Source: Desulfovibrio porci (lineage in GTDB: Bacteria > Desulfobacterota > Desulfovibrionia > Desulfovibrionales > Desulfovibrionaceae). Taken from it: a stretch of 52,399 nt of DNA. A program made the translations under genes and the position numbers. How positions within the stretch are numbered: the first letter of the stretch is position 1; the number at the start of each line of letters is the position of its first letter. This document shows, in pieces, positions 1 to 8,655 of this stretch. The notes beneath the pieces are model-generated. The model was not told where the DNA came from. It searched no databases and saw only the letters and a program-made list of their open reading frames with translations. Location: assembly GCF_009696265.1 (NCBI RefSeq), contig NZ_VUMH01000017.1:1-52399 (forward strand). Direction: 5' to 3'.

Positions 1-127
1 TCGACCGCGTGCAGTCAATTTGGCATTCTTATGGCTGTTCACCCTGTCCTCGGCTCGGTTTACTGTTGTCTGTCAACTCCAGCTTTACCGGCTTGAGGCA
101 GGGTGAACAACCTATTGGAACATTACA
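1..127. repeat. Left copy of exact terminal inverted repeat
   Basis: Bases 1-127 are the exact reverse complement of 52273-52399. The copies differ at position 128 (t against c), agree for four more bases, then diverge. Inside the repeat is a smaller imperfect inverted pair, ggctgttcaccctg near 34-47 and cagggtgaacaacc near 99-112. Read rightward from base 9 the repeat is an open frame that stops at 153-155. A length of exactly 127 matches a common de Bruijn assembly k-mer size, so both edges are probably graph breaks at a repeat. A real inverted repeat is also possible. Confidence 0.95.
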
Positions 128-206
128 TCTAGAAAGCGTTTTTTGCGCTCTGTGATTTTTTCAATGCGCATATCCCTCCCTGGCGGAATCCGCCGCGCCA
201 ACACGC

Positions 207-241
207 GACAGGCGGACAGACCCGAAGTCTGTCCGCCTGTC
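207..241 (-). terminator. Strong hairpin downstream of cheW
   Basis: A perfect 15-bp stem (207-221 with 227-241) lies about 45 bases past the cheW stop. Read on the minus strand the loop contains a stable C-UUCG-G tetraloop. No good T tract follows, so it may be a 3' stabilising hairpin or a weak intrinsic terminator. Confidence 0.55.
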
Positions 242-284
242 TTATCATGCGCGCACAGCAAAAAGCGGCGCACGGTAAATGTTG

Positions 285-761
285 TTACATGGTGCTCAGC
301 ATGTCCATGTCTTCGCTGGAAAGCAGCTTGTCCAGATCCAACATGATCAGCAGACGGTCCTGCAATTTGCCGACGCCGCTGATATAATCGGAATCCACTC
401 CGGCCACGACGGGCGGCGGCGGTTCCACCGTGCTGGCGGGTATGCGCAGAACCTCCGAAACGGCGTCCACCACAAAACCCACAATAATATTGTTGATCTC
501 AATCACGATGATGCGGGTGTTTTTATCATGAGCCTTGGGCACAAGGCCGAAACGACGCCGCAGATCAATGATCGGGATCACCTTGCCGCGCAGATTGATG
601 ACGCCTTCCACAAATTCCGGCGCGCGGGGAACCTTGGTAATCTCCATGGTGCGGATGATTTCCTGCACCTTCAGGATATTTACCCCGAATTCCTCTTCAC
701 CGATGCTGAACGTCACCAGCTGCAGGAGTTCATCATCCTGTTTTTTCTGACTTGGATCCAT
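285..761 (-). CDS. cheW: Chemotaxis coupling protein CheW
   Basis: This 158-residue protein is a stand-alone CheW domain, the cytoplasmic adaptor that links chemoreceptors to the histidine kinase CheA. After a short polar N-terminus (MDPSQKKQDDELLQ) the family pattern follows: LVTFSIGEEEFGVNILKVQE, then PEFVEGVINLRGKVIPIIDL near residues 50-70, then FVVDAVSEVLRIP. The start at 761 is preferred over longer in-frame options because GGGAG sits about 6 bases upstream and the domain begins just after it; the upstream extension is arginine- and serine-rich and unlike the family. No cheA or other che gene is adjacent, so it is a scattered CheW. It fits with the chemoreceptor at 33545-35573. Confidence 0.93.
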   Translation of the reverse strand: MDPSQKKQDDELLQLVTFSIGEEEFGVNILKVQEIIRTMEITKVPRAPEFVEGVINLRGKVIPIIDLRRRFGLVPKAHDKNTRIIVIEINNIIVGFVVDAVSEVLRIPASTVEPPPPVVAGVDSDYISGVGKLQDRLLIMLDLDKLLSSEDMDMLSTM

Positions 762-960
762 ATCCGCTCCCTTGTCGCAAGTATCGTCAAGCTGGTTAAC
801 AACCCCACCGGAACAGCACGACGCTCTGCTCCTCTGCGCCCGCTCTCCGGCCCGGCGACGGCAAGAGGTGCCGCACGGCCTGCGAGTCATGTCCGGACAG
901 ACTTATTTATTGCACATTATGCCTTATCGTCACTTCCGTAAAGCTCACTAGGGCAGAATG

Positions 961-992
961 TAAAAAAATGCGGCGCGGCAGTCCAGCCGCAT
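961..992 (-). terminator. Intrinsic terminator of dsbD
   Basis: On the minus strand a 7-bp GC stem (968-974 with 986-992) is followed by a run of six to seven T. It lies 25 bases past the dsbD stop and separates dsbD from cheW. Confidence 0.8.
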
Positions 993-1016
993 CCCGCTTG
1001 CCCCCGTCCGGGAGGA

Positions 1017-2948
1017 TTAACCGCCCGCAAAGACTTCATTCATGGCTTTTGTCAGGCTCTGCACGCCGTAGACATCACGCAGCACCAGGGGCGAGGAGGC
1101 ATTGTCGCCCGCCGGGAACAGCGCCGTCAGCGGAATGCTTTTACTGCCCAGGGCTTCCAGCAGACGCACGGCGTAGGCATTGGCATTGGTCAGATCCACG
1201 CGCACGAGGTCCATGCCGTAGCGGGCCTGCCAGGCGCGCAGGCGTTCGTCGGTGAGCACCGTGGCTTCCATAAATTTGCAGTTGGGGCACCAGTCGGCGG
1301 TGAATTCCAGCAGCATGGGCTTCTTGCCCAGCTGAGCCGTGAAATACTCCGGACTGAAGTCGCGCCACTGCGGCAGCGGCGCCACGGGACGCAGCACCCA
1401 GACAATGGCCGCCAGCAAGAGCACGCAACCCGCGACGCCTGCCACCCTGCGGCGCAACAGCGGGGCGGAGATGTCGCAGAACCGCCCCCAGAGCCAGGCG
1501 CACAGCGAAACCAGCAGCAGCACACTGAGGACATGCATGTGTTTTTCCACCGGCAGGATGGAGAGCAGATAGAGCGCCGTGCCCAGCAGAAAGAAGCCCA
1601 CCACGCGTTCAAAGACGTGCATCCAAGGCCCGGGCCGGGGCAAAATCCGCGCCATATCCGGCCAGATGCAGAACAGCAGGTACGGCAGGGCCATACCCAG
1701 CCCCACTGCCCAGAACACCACCATAAGGATCAGCAGGGGCTGGGTGAATGCCCAGCCCAGCACGCCGCCCAGCAGCGGCCCGCTGCACGGCGTGGCCAGA
1801 AAGGTGGAAACAAGCCCGGTCAGGTAAGATTGTAATCGGGGATTCTTGGTGTTTTCGCCGGGCTTCAGGTCAATCACCGGCAAGGTGAAGACCCCCAGCA
1901 TGGACAGGCCCATGAGAAAGACAATCAACAGCATGACCAGCAAAACGCCCTGATTCTGGTAGAGCTGCCCCCACATCAGGTCCGCCAGACCCAGCACAAG
2001 CGCAAGGCCGGTGAACAGGGTCATAACGCCGCCCGCGAAACAGAGATTGTGTTCGCGGAAACGCCGGAGGTTATTTTTGCCGTCGCTGCCGCCCATCAGC
2101 AGCAGACCGCTGATCTTGAAGGTGAGCACCGGCAGCACGCAGGGCATGGCGTTGAGCAGCAGCCCGGCCAGAATGCCCACCAGCAGCGCCTTGCCCAGAC
2201 TGGAAATTTCCAGTGAGGCATCGGCATAGCGCGGGGTCAGTTGTACCTCAAATTCCTCCGGCGGCGGCAGAATCCCGCTTCGTCCCTGACCGGCGAGCCG
2301 AGCGGTGGGGACGCCCGTCTGAGCGCCGGACGCGGGCGCGCCCAATGACGGGGCCAGACGCCCTGCCTCCTTGGAAAGCGTAAGCGGAGAGGCGGCGGGG
2401 GCTTCCTGTACGCCAGCCAAGACGGGTTGCGTATTTTGCAGCTTGCGCCACTGCCCGGACCAAGGGGTCTGCCCCACCGGGGAGGGAGCTTCCGGCACCA
2501 CGCCGGTAAAACTCTGATTGACGGGCAGACAATTGCGGTTGGAGCAAAGCAGCAGGCTCAGAGCCGCGGTAAAGGGTTTGCCCGCAGCCTGCTCCGGCAG
2601 GGCCGTGAACAGCACCACCTCGCCTTCATAGACGAAGACCGTGGCCTCAGGGTCATAAAAATCGCGCTGCATGGCCCCGGCGGGATACCAGACCGGCAGC
2701 ATCTGTCCGCCCTCCAGGGCGAAATCCAGCACTGTGGGCCGACCGGCGTCCCCCGCTTCATGCGCATAGGCATGATAGTCCGGGGGGAGGCTCAGGCGCA
2801 CGGCCGCGACAATGTTGTCGCCGTCACGGGCGAAGTCCAGCTGTACGGGCACATCCTCAGCCCAGGCCCGGACAGCGGACAAAGAAAAGCTTCCTGCCGC
2901 GACAGCCAGGCACAGCACGCAGATCAGTATAAATTTTTTGTATAACAT
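1017..2948 (-). CDS. dsbD: Thiol:disulfide interchange protein DsbD
   Basis: This 643-residue inner-membrane protein carries reducing equivalents from cytoplasmic thioredoxin to periplasmic thiol proteins, for example for cytochrome c maturation. It starts with a signal peptide (MLYKKFILICVLCLAVAAG). An N-terminal immunoglobulin-like DsbD-alpha domain follows, with its redox pair in CSNRNC near residue 135. A proline/alanine-rich linker leads to a hydrophobic domain of about eight helices with the two family cysteines in NAMPCVLP (about 269) and ATPCSGP (about 387). A C-terminal thioredoxin domain carries WCPNC near 552. All three cysteine pairs are present, so it looks functional. The start at 2948 is set by the signal peptide; its ribosome site is weak, and an in-frame start at 3038 would add 30 polar residues in front. 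Confidence 0.93.
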   Translation of the reverse strand: MLYKKFILICVLCLAVAAGSFSLSAVRAWAEDVPVQLDFARDGDNIVAAVRLSLPPDYHAYAHEAGDAGRPTVLDFALEGGQMLPVWYPAGAMQRDFYDPEATVFVYEGEVVLFTALPEQAAGKPFTAALSLLLCSNRNCLPVNQSFTGVVPEAPSPVGQTPWSGQWRKLQNTQPVLAGVQEAPAASPLTLSKEAGRLAPSLGAPASGAQTGVPTARLAGQGRSGILPPPEEFEVQLTPRYADASLEISSLGKALLVGILAGLLLNAMPCVLPVLTFKISGLLLMGGSDGKNNLRRFREHNLCFAGGVMTLFTGLALVLGLADLMWGQLYQNQGVLLVMLLIVFLMGLSMLGVFTLPVIDLKPGENTKNPRLQSYLTGLVSTFLATPCSGPLLGGVLGWAFTQPLLILMVVFWAVGLGMALPYLLFCIWPDMARILPRPGPWMHVFERVVGFFLLGTALYLLSILPVEKHMHVLSVLLLVSLCAWLWGRFCDISAPLLRRRVAGVAGCVLLLAAIVWVLRPVAPLPQWRDFSPEYFTAQLGKKPMLLEFTADWCPNCKFMEATVLTDERLRAWQARYGMDLVRVDLTNANAYAVRLLEALGSKSIPLTALFPAGDNASSPLVLRDVYGVQSLTKAMNEVFAGG

Positions 2949-3020
2949 GATGATTTTTTTATATATTAGTTTATCATTCAAAGCCAGCACCCGCTTTTTG
3001 CAAAAATTTTGCAAAAATGT

Positions 3021-3049
3021 TTGACAAACAGGGCACATACGCGTAAACT
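3021..3049 (+). promoter_or_regulatory. Sigma-70 promoter of tRNA-Lys
   Basis: A perfect -35 box TTGACA (3021-3026) is followed after 17 bases by TAAACT (3044-3049). The predicted start is about 8 bases before the tRNA. Confidence 0.8.
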
Positions 3050-3063
3050 CTTTTTCACGCCAC

Positions 3064-3139
<76 letters not shown>

Positions 3140-3149
3140 GAGAAAATAC

Positions 3150-3180
3150 GGGTTTACGGTTTACGCCGTAAACCCTTTTT
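3150..3180 (+). terminator. Intrinsic terminator of tRNA-Lys
   Basis: A 10-bp stem (3150-3159 with 3166-3175) is followed directly by five T, then CTTTT. It starts 11 bases after the tRNA CCA end. Confidence 0.9.
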
Positions 3181-3287
3181 CTTTTCCGGCGTTGGGCTGT
3201 TCCGGAGGCGAACGGCGCATGTCGCGCAATACTCTATCCGTTCGCCGACGCCAAGTCCAGACACCGCCATTTCCCGGACAGGCACAG

Positions 3288-3315
3288 AAAAACCCGGCCT
3301 GTTGAGGGCCGGGTT
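3288..3315 (-). terminator. Intrinsic terminator of hslU
   Basis: A 9-bp GC-rich stem (3291-3299 with 3307-3315) runs into five T on the minus strand, about 50 bases past the hslU stop. Confidence 0.85.
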
Positions 3316-3367
3316 ATGGTTGAAAACGGGATAGTGGCTGCCGCCTGAACACCTGACCGCGCCGCCG

Positions 3368-4681
3368 CTACAGAATATACTGACTCAGATCCTGATCCTT
3401 GCGCACATCCTGCAAATGTTCGCAGACGTACTCCCTGTTGACGACGATCTGCGCGCCGGGCATGTCCGGCGCGTCAAAGGAAATGTCGGCCAGGATTTTT
3501 TCCATGATGGTATACAGACGGCGCGCGCCGATATTTTCCGTGCGGGAATTGGTGTCCTCGGCAAAAGCCGCCACTTCCTCCAGGCCATCCCTGGTGAAGC
3601 TGAGGCGTATCTGCTCCGTGCCCAGCAAGGCTTCATACTGCTTGGTCAGGGCGTTGTCCGGTTCGGTGAGGATACGCAGAAATTCCTCCTTGCCCAGGGG
3701 CTGCAATTCCACCCGCAGGGGGAAGCGCCCCTGCAATTCGGGAATCATATCCGAGGGCTTGCTGAAGTGGAACGCGCCTGCGGCGATGAACAGAATATGG
3801 TCCGTGCGGACCATGCCGTACTTGGTATTCACCGAGCTGCCTTCCACAATGGGCAGCAGATCCCGCTGCACGCCTTCGCGGGAAATGTCCGAGGTGCGGT
3901 TCTGCGAACTGCTGGCGATCTTGTCGATCTCGTCAATAAAGATGATGCCGCTCTGCTCCACCCGCTCCTTGGCCCGCTCGGTCAGAGCCTCCTGATCCAC
4001 CAGTTTGCCCGACTCCTCCTGCACCAGCACATTGAAGGCGTCGCGGATTTTCATCTTGCGGCGGCTGCGGCGCGGCGGGAAGGCTTTGCTGAACATGTCC
4101 TTGACTTGGCCGCCCATCTGCTCCATGCCGGGGATGGCGAAAATGTCGATGCCCTGACCCCCCTGTTCGGTCACTTCCATTTCCACTTCCCGCTGGTCAA
4201 GAAAGCCCAGGCGGAACTGCTGAAGCAGCTTTTCACGCGTGGAGTTGCGCTCTTCCTGACCAAAGGAATGGGGCAGCAACAAGTCCATCAGACGCGACTC
4301 GGCTGCGGCCTCTGCGGCCTTGCGCACACGGGCGTTTTCCTCCTCTCGCACGAGATTGATGCCGATTTCCATAAGGTCGCGCACCATGGACTCCACATCG
4401 CGGCCCACATAGCCCACCTCCGTGAACTTGGTGGCCTCCACCTTGATGAAGGGCGCGCCGGACAGCTTGGCCAGACGGCGGGCGATTTCAGTTTTTCCCA
4501 CGCCGGTGGGACCCATCATAATGATGTTCTTGGGGGCCACTTCGTCACGCAGCTCCGGCGAAAGGTGTTGCCGCCGCCAGCGGTTGCGCACGGCCACGGC
4601 CACCATGCGCTTGGCCTGTTCCTGGCCCACCACGAATTTGTCCAGTTCCGCCACGATCTCACGGGGTGTCAAGGTGCTCAT
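3368..4681 (-). CDS. hslU: ATP-dependent protease ATPase subunit HslU (ClpY)
   Basis: This 437-residue AAA+ protein is the unfolding ring of the two-part HslUV protease in the cytoplasm. Walker A is GPTGVGKTE near residues 57-65 and Walker B is [11 protein letters not shown] near 247-257. Between them lies the long charged I-domain typical of the family. The C-terminus DLSQYIL is the tail that docks into HslV. The start at 4681 has AGGAG 7 bases upstream and begins with the family sequence [20 protein letters not shown]; the in-frame upstream extension is unlike the family. A strong promoter lies at 4716-4743. The usual partner hslV is not next to it: the gene upstream is an unrelated membrane protein on the other strand. 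Confidence 0.97.
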   Translation of the reverse strand: MSTLTPREIVAELDKFVVGQEQAKRMVAVAVRNRWRRQHLSPELRDEVAPKNIIMMGPTGVGKTEIARRLAKLSGAPFIKVEATKFTEVGYVGRDVESMVRDLMEIGINLVREEENARVRKAAEAAAESRLMDLLLPHSFGQEERNSTREKLLQQFRLGFLDQREVEMEVTEQGGQGIDIFAIPGMEQMGGQVKDMFSKAFPPRRSRRKMKIRDAFNVLVQEESGKLVDQEALTERAKERVEQSGIIFIDEIDKIASSSQNRTSDISREGVQRDLLPIVEGSSVNTKYGMVRTDHILFIAAGAFHFSKPSDMIPELQGRFPLRVELQPLGKEEFLRILTEPDNALTKQYEALLGTEQIRLSFTRDGLEEVAAFAEDTNSRTENIGARRLYTIMEKILADISFDAPDMPGAQIVVNREYVCEHLQDVRKDQDLSQYIL

Positions 4682-4715
4682 CAAGTGCTCCTGCTGAAAA
4701 TATGCGTATTGGCAA

Positions 4716-4743
4716 AATATAGGCATTCCCCGCGATCTGACAA
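4716..4743 (-). promoter_or_regulatory. Sigma-70 promoter of hslU
   Basis: On the minus strand TTGTCA (4738-4743) and TATATT (4716-4721) are separated by 16 bases, about 35 bases upstream of the hslU start codon. No heat-shock sigma-32 pattern is evident. Confidence 0.7.
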
Positions 4744-4793
4744 TGGCGCGGCGGCCGATTGCCCAGACAAAATTTTGCGCATAAGCTGCTGCA

Positions 4794-5111
4794 ATGGATG
4801 CAAGTCCCATTATGCGCATTGCGCACACCATTCAGGACGCGGCTCAGTCCGCCGGGCCGGCCGGGGAAGAGGCAAGCCGGGCCGCAACGATTTTGCTGAC
4901 CGATCCTCTGCCGCTCTGGCTCTTCCCCGCGCTTTTTCTGGGCGGCCTGCTGTTGCAGGCGGTGGCGCTTTTTCTGCATCGCCGCCTGTGGCTGGCGGCG
5001 GGCGCGGGCCTTGTGCTGGCCGCGGCCGCGGTGGACAGGGACCTCACCCTGGCTGTGGGACAAACGCTGGCCTTCATCGGGCTGTTATTGTACGGCAGGC
5101 GAAAATCCTGA
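4794..5111 (+). CDS. Small hydrophobic membrane protein, unknown function
   Basis: A 105-residue protein not recognised as a named family. After a polar N-terminus of about 35 residues come two or three hydrophobic segments ([20 protein letters not shown], then [14 protein letters not shown] and [14 protein letters not shown]), ending in RRKS, which favours a cytoplasmic C-terminus. The ribosome site is weak for the start at 4794 and for the alternative ATG at 4812. It is divergent from hslU and convergent with the pyrophosphatase, with a strong shared terminator right after it. That placement and the composition support a real gene. Confidence 0.55.
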   Translation: MDASPIMRIAHTIQDAAQSAGPAGEEASRAATILLTDPLPLWLFPALFLGGLLLQAVALFLHRRLWLAAGAGLVLAAAAVDRDLTLAVGQTLAFIGLLLYGRRKS

Positions 5112-5135
5112 CGCCTTGCCCCGCATCTCGCGCCA

Positions 5136-5176
5136 GAACGCAAAAACCCCGGCATGATGCCGGGGTTTTTGCGTTC
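5136..5176. terminator. Bidirectional terminator between convergent genes
   Basis: A perfect 19-bp stem (5136-5154 with 5158-5176) with a 3-base loop. A-rich and T-rich sections in the stem let it work in both directions, for the membrane protein on its left and ppaC on its right. Confidence 0.92.
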
Positions 5177-5189
5177 TCAACAGATCAGC

Positions 5190-6107
5190 TTACTTGAAGG
5201 CTTTTTCAAAATTGGGCACAACCTGCTTTTTGCGGCTCATGACGCCGGGCAACCACACGGAACTGCCTTCGGCCTTCACGCCAAAGGCTTTTTCCACCAC
5301 GCCGGGATCGTCGGAAACGATCAGCATTTCCGAACCTTCCTTCATGATGTCCGTGAGCAGCAGGAACACGCTGTGACGGCCTTCGCCCTTCACCTTGGCG
5401 ATTTCATCCTGCAGACCGGCCTTGACCTTGTCCAGAATGGAAAGGTCCACCACTTCCAGCTGGCCGATGCCCACCTTGTTGCCGTTCATGTCGAAATCTT
5501 TGTAATCGCGGAAGACCAGATCGTGCATGGAAGTGCCTTCCACAGCACTCTTGACCTTGAACATTTCCATGCCCAACGCCGTCACATCGCTCACACCGGC
5601 GATTTTCGCCAGGGCTTCCACGGCTTTTTTGTCGGCTTCAGTACAGGTCGGGGATTTGAAGATGACCGTGTCGGAAAGAATGGCGCAGAGCAGGCCGCCG
5701 GCGATGTTCTTGGGGATCTCCACGCCGTAGAAGTCATACATGTTCTTGAGCACGGTGCCGGTGCAGCCCACGGGCCAGATCCAGGCTTCCAGCGGGGAGG
5801 AGGTGGTCACGTCGCCCAGCTTGTGGTGGTCAACGATGCCCAGCACCGTGGCGGAATCCATGCCCTGAGGGGCCTGGGCCAGATCGGAGTAGTCCACCAG
5901 ATACAGGCTCTTCCCGGCCACATCGCTGACGACCTGAGGAGCGCTGAGACCGAACTTTTTCAGCACGAATTCGGTTTCAGGGGTCGGCGCGCCCTGGGCG
6001 GCCGGGGTGACGTCAAAACCGCGTTTGCTGTACAGATCAGCGGCGGCGATGGCGGCAACGATGCTGTCGGTATCGGGATTCATGTGACCAAGAACTAATG
6101 CGGACAT
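5190..6107 (-). CDS. ppaC: Manganese-dependent inorganic pyrophosphatase (family II)
   Basis: This 305-residue cytoplasmic DHH-family enzyme hydrolyses pyrophosphate to phosphate. In a sulfate reducer that pulls ATP sulfurylase forward. Family motifs are complete: GHMNPDTDS at residues 7-15, the DHH signature in IVDHHKLGD near 92-100, and the C-terminal SRKKQ near 291 that binds the phosphates. The length matches the family (about 305-310). The start at 6107 has GGAGAGA upstream; the longer frame adds 24 residues ahead of the motif-bearing N-terminus. There are no regulatory CBS domains, so this is the short, unregulated form. It is a single-gene unit with its own promoter and terminator. Confidence 0.97.
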   Translation of the reverse strand: MSALVLGHMNPDTDSIVAAIAAADLYSKRGFDVTPAAQGAPTPETEFVLKKFGLSAPQVVSDVAGKSLYLVDYSDLAQAPQGMDSATVLGIVDHHKLGDVTTSSPLEAWIWPVGCTGTVLKNMYDFYGVEIPKNIAGGLLCAILSDTVIFKSPTCTEADKKAVEALAKIAGVSDVTALGMEMFKVKSAVEGTSMHDLVFRDYKDFDMNGNKVGIGQLEVVDLSILDKVKAGLQDEIAKVKGEGRHSVFLLLTDIMKEGSEMLIVSDDPGVVEKAFGVKAEGSSVWLPGVMSRKKQVVPNFEKAFK

Positions 6108-6169
6108 GACAGTCTCTCCTTCCGGTAGGTTCTTTTGTATGATGCGGCCCCAGATGCACCGCTTTGTAC

Positions 6170-6198
6170 TCTTTAGCACAAAGTCCGGACCATGCCAA
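6170..6198 (-). promoter_or_regulatory. Probable sigma-70 promoter of ppaC
   Basis: On the minus strand TTGGCA (6193-6198), a 17-base spacer and TAAAGA (6170-6175) lie about 63 bases upstream of the ppaC start. Confidence 0.55.
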
Positions 6199-6274
6199 GG
6201 CCTTTACCGTAAATTTCCCGGCCCCGCCAGGGTGAAAACCGCACTGAGGCCGGAATCGCCTGAAAAAAATACGG

Positions 6275-6298
6275 AAAAAAATCTCTTGTGATTTTTTT
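6275..6298 (-). terminator. A/T-stem terminator overlapping the xerC stop
   Basis: A 9-bp A/T-rich stem (6275-6283 with 6290-6298) ends in a T-rich minus-strand run and overlaps the xerC stop codon. The stem is weak in GC, so termination may be inefficient. Confidence 0.4.
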
Positions 6299-7328
6299 AC
6301 TTTTTTCCGGAGCGCGGATGGGCCTGATCATAGGCGCGGATCAGATGCTCCAGGCTGACCTGGGTATAGCGCTGGGTGGTGGTCAGCCGCCGGTGGCCCA
6401 GCAATTCCTGTACGCTGCGCAGGTCCGCTCCCGCGGCCAGCAAGTGAGTGGCGAAGGAGTGACGAAGACTGTGCGGCGACACCGTAAAATCCAGACCGGC
6501 CCGGCGGCAGAGCCCGGCTATAATCCGGGCCGCCTCGCGCCGGTTCAGCCGCGCGCCGCGCGCGCCCACAAAGAGCGCCTGTTCCTCGGGCAAGGCCACA
6601 TAGGAACGCTCATCCAGCCAGGCGGACAAGGCCGCACAGGAGGTGTCGGACAGCGGAGCCAGGCGTTCGCGCGAACCTTTGCCCATGACCCGCAGCACCC
6701 GTGAATGCACCTGCACGTCATCCAGATCCAGCCCCAGGGCTTCGGAAATGCGCAGCCCCGAACCGTACAGCAGTTCGGCCAGGGCCAGATCCCGGCAGAG
6801 CAGGCGCGCGGCGTGGGCCTCGGACGGCGGCGCGGCTTTGGGCGCGTCCAGCAGGGCAAAGGTTTCATCCACATTGAGAGCGCGCGGGTGGTGTTTTTCC
6901 TGGCGTGGGTTGCGCACCTGCGCCGCCACGTTTTCGCTGATCCTGCCGCCGCGCAGCAGAAAACGGAAAAAAGAACGCACGGCGGCCAACTTGCGGGCCA
7001 TGGAACTTTTCGCCTCGCCCCGACGGAAGAGCCAGGCCAAAAAGGCTTGAATATGCCTGCGGCTCACCTCGCGCGGCCGTGCCAGATCAACGCCCTGTTC
7101 ACGCAAAAAGGCGGCCAGTTGGGCCAGATCCGTGCCGTAGGCCTTTTGGGTGGCTTCCGAGGCTCCTTTCTGCACCGCCAGCCAAGCCAGAAAAGCGCCG
7201 ATCAACAGCCCGGCCTTATCCGCTTTACCCGCGTTACTTATGTTGTCCGCGCCGCTTGCGCCACGCGCGATGCCCGGCTGTTCCGTCTCTCTCACTTTGG
7301 GCGCATCCCCTTTCCTGCCGCCGCTCAT
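6297..7328 (-). CDS. xerC: Tyrosine recombinase XerC-like
   Basis: A 343-residue tyrosine recombinase of the XerC/XerD type, which resolves chromosome dimers at dif. An N-terminal SAM-like core-binding domain (about residues 40-130) precedes the catalytic domain. Catalytic residues are visible: Arg in GSGLRISEA near 190, Lys in GKGSRER near 216, His and Arg in SPHSLRHSFATH near 287, His in LGHRRLTTTQRYT near 312, and Tyr in RYT near 321. The first 35 residues are low-complexity and variable. Its ATG overlaps the dprA stop (ATGA), so it is translationally coupled to dprA. The chromosomal context argues against a mobile integrase. XerC and XerD cannot be separated from sequence alone here. Confidence 0.88.
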   Translation of the reverse strand: MSGGRKGDAPKVRETEQPGIARGASGADNISNAGKADKAGLLIGAFLAWLAVQKGASEATQKAYGTDLAQLAAFLREQGVDLARPREVSRRHIQAFLAWLFRRGEAKSSMARKLAAVRSFFRFLLRGGRISENVAAQVRNPRQEKHHPRALNVDETFALLDAPKAAPPSEAHAARLLCRDLALAELLYGSGLRISEALGLDLDDVQVHSRVLRVMGKGSRERLAPLSDTSCAALSAWLDERSYVALPEEQALFVGARGARLNRREAARIIAGLCRRAGLDFTVSPHSLRHSFATHLLAAGADLRSVQELLGHRRLTTTQRYTQVSLEHLIRAYDQAHPRSGKK

Positions 7329-8635
7329 GCCGGAACCTCATACCGCGCGCCGGGCAGACGCCTGACCTGCGCCAGCATTTCCAGGCCGATGAGCAGGGCG
7401 TTGAGCTCATACACCGGCATATCCAGCGCGGACGCCAGAGCGTCGGCCTGCATGGGCCCCTGCGCGCGCAGGCAATGCAACAATCGCTCCCTGCGATCAG
7501 CCGGGGCCAGGGATTCGGCTTCGGCGCACGCACGTTCGGCGGGGAGCGGCAATACGGCGGAATTTTCCTTAAGGCATTGCCCGGAAACTTTTGGCTGTTC
7601 CGCTTGTTCTTCCCGCGTCGTCGGCACAGGCAGGCTCAAGGCTTTTTCCGCCTCCGGCAGACTGGCCTCACTGATGCCGAAAGGCCGCAACTGTTCGGCC
7701 AGATCGCGCAACACATCCTCGGCGCTGAACACGGGACGCGCGCCCTGGCGCACCAGTTCCTGACAGCCCAGACAATGGGAATCCAAAGCGGGGCCGGGCA
7801 CGGCGTAGACATCGCGATTCTGCTCCAGGGCCAGACGGGCGGTGATCAGGCTGCCGGAACGGCTGGCCGCCTCCACCACGAGGACACCCAAGGCAAGGCC
7901 GCTGATGATCCGGTTGCGGATGGGAAAATGTTCTGCCAGTGGCGGCGCGCCGGGCGGAAATTCCGAAAGCAGCAGGCCTCGCTCCGCCATGGCGTGGAAA
8001 AGCTTTTCCCCGGAACGGGGGTAAATCTGGTCGATGCCCGTGCCCAGAACGCCGATGCTGCGCCCCACGCGGGCCAACGCGGCCTCGTGCGCCACTCTGT
8101 CGATGCCCTGAGCCATGCCGGAAACAACGGCAATGCCGCAGGCTGCGAGGCAGCGCGCCATATAGGCGGCCACGGCCAGCCCCTGGTTCGTGGCCCGGCG
8201 TGACCCCACGATAGCGAAGGCAGGCGAATGCAGCAGAGAAAGATCGCCCCGGCAGTACAGCAGTACAGGAGCATCGGACAGTTCGCGCAGACGTTGAGGA
8301 TAACAAGGGCTTGTCCAGAGCAGAATCCCCGCATTCAGACGGCGGGCCTGATCCCATTCCGTCCGCGCGGTGACCCTCCAGGAACCGGTGGACATTTCCG
8401 CAGCCTGACGCCGGTTCAAACCGGCATCAGACCAGTGCTGCCGGGCCTGCAAGGCCTGATAGGCGGAACCGAAGGCGCGCAACAGACGGGCGCAGGAGCG
8501 TGCTCCCAGCCCACGGCAGTGCCGCAGGGCCAGAGCGGCCCAGTATTCCGTGCGGGCGGCCTCATCCATGTCCGCCCATGTGGGGATGCCGTCCGTTTTC
8601 GGTGCGGCTGAAGTAACGTCTGCTCCGGCGGGCAT
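7325..8635 (-). CDS. dprA: DNA-processing protein DprA (Smf)
   Basis: DprA binds incoming single-stranded DNA and loads RecA during natural transformation. This 436-residue form has an N-terminal helix-hairpin-helix-like part (RHCRGLGARSCARLL). A Rossmann core follows with FAIVGSRRATNQG, VVSGMAQGIDRVAHEAAL, GTGIDQIYP and the strongly conserved FPIRNRIISGLALGVLVVEA. A low-complexity linker leads to a C-terminal winged-helix domain. The start at 8635 is preferred because AGGGG lies 5 bases upstream; an ATG at 8653, just after the cpoB stop, is the alternative. It sits between cpoB and xerC and overlaps xerC by four bases. Many non-competent bacteria keep dprA, so competence is not implied. Confidence 0.93.
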   Translation of the reverse strand: MPAGADVTSAAPKTDGIPTWADMDEAARTEYWAALALRHCRGLGARSCARLLRAFGSAYQALQARQHWSDAGLNRRQAAEMSTGSWRVTARTEWDQARRLNAGILLWTSPCYPQRLRELSDAPVLLYCRGDLSLLHSPAFAIVGSRRATNQGLAVAAYMARCLAACGIAVVSGMAQGIDRVAHEAALARVGRSIGVLGTGIDQIYPRSGEKLFHAMAERGLLLSEFPPGAPPLAEHFPIRNRIISGLALGVLVVEAASRSGSLITARLALEQNRDVYAVPGPALDSHCLGCQELVRQGARPVFSAEDVLRDLAEQLRPFGISEASLPEAEKALSLPVPTTREEQAEQPKVSGQCLKENSAVLPLPAERACAEAESLAPADRRERLLHCLRAQGPMQADALASALDMPVYELNALLIGLEMLAQVRRLPGARYEVPA

Positions 8636-8655
8636 GTTTTCCCCTGTCCGCATAG

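Noticed and set aside
1..127. Terminal repeat as an integron attC site
   Set aside because: The inner inverted pair has the wrong orientation of core sequences, and no integrase or cassette array is present.
3416..5197. Plus-strand open frame of 593 codons opposite hslU
   Set aside because: It is rich in His, Gly and Leu from reversed GC-rich codons and runs through the hslU motifs on the other strand.
6297..7328. XerC-like recombinase as a phage or island integrase
   Set aside because: It is translationally coupled to dprA in a housekeeping operon and has no attachment site or phage genes nearby.
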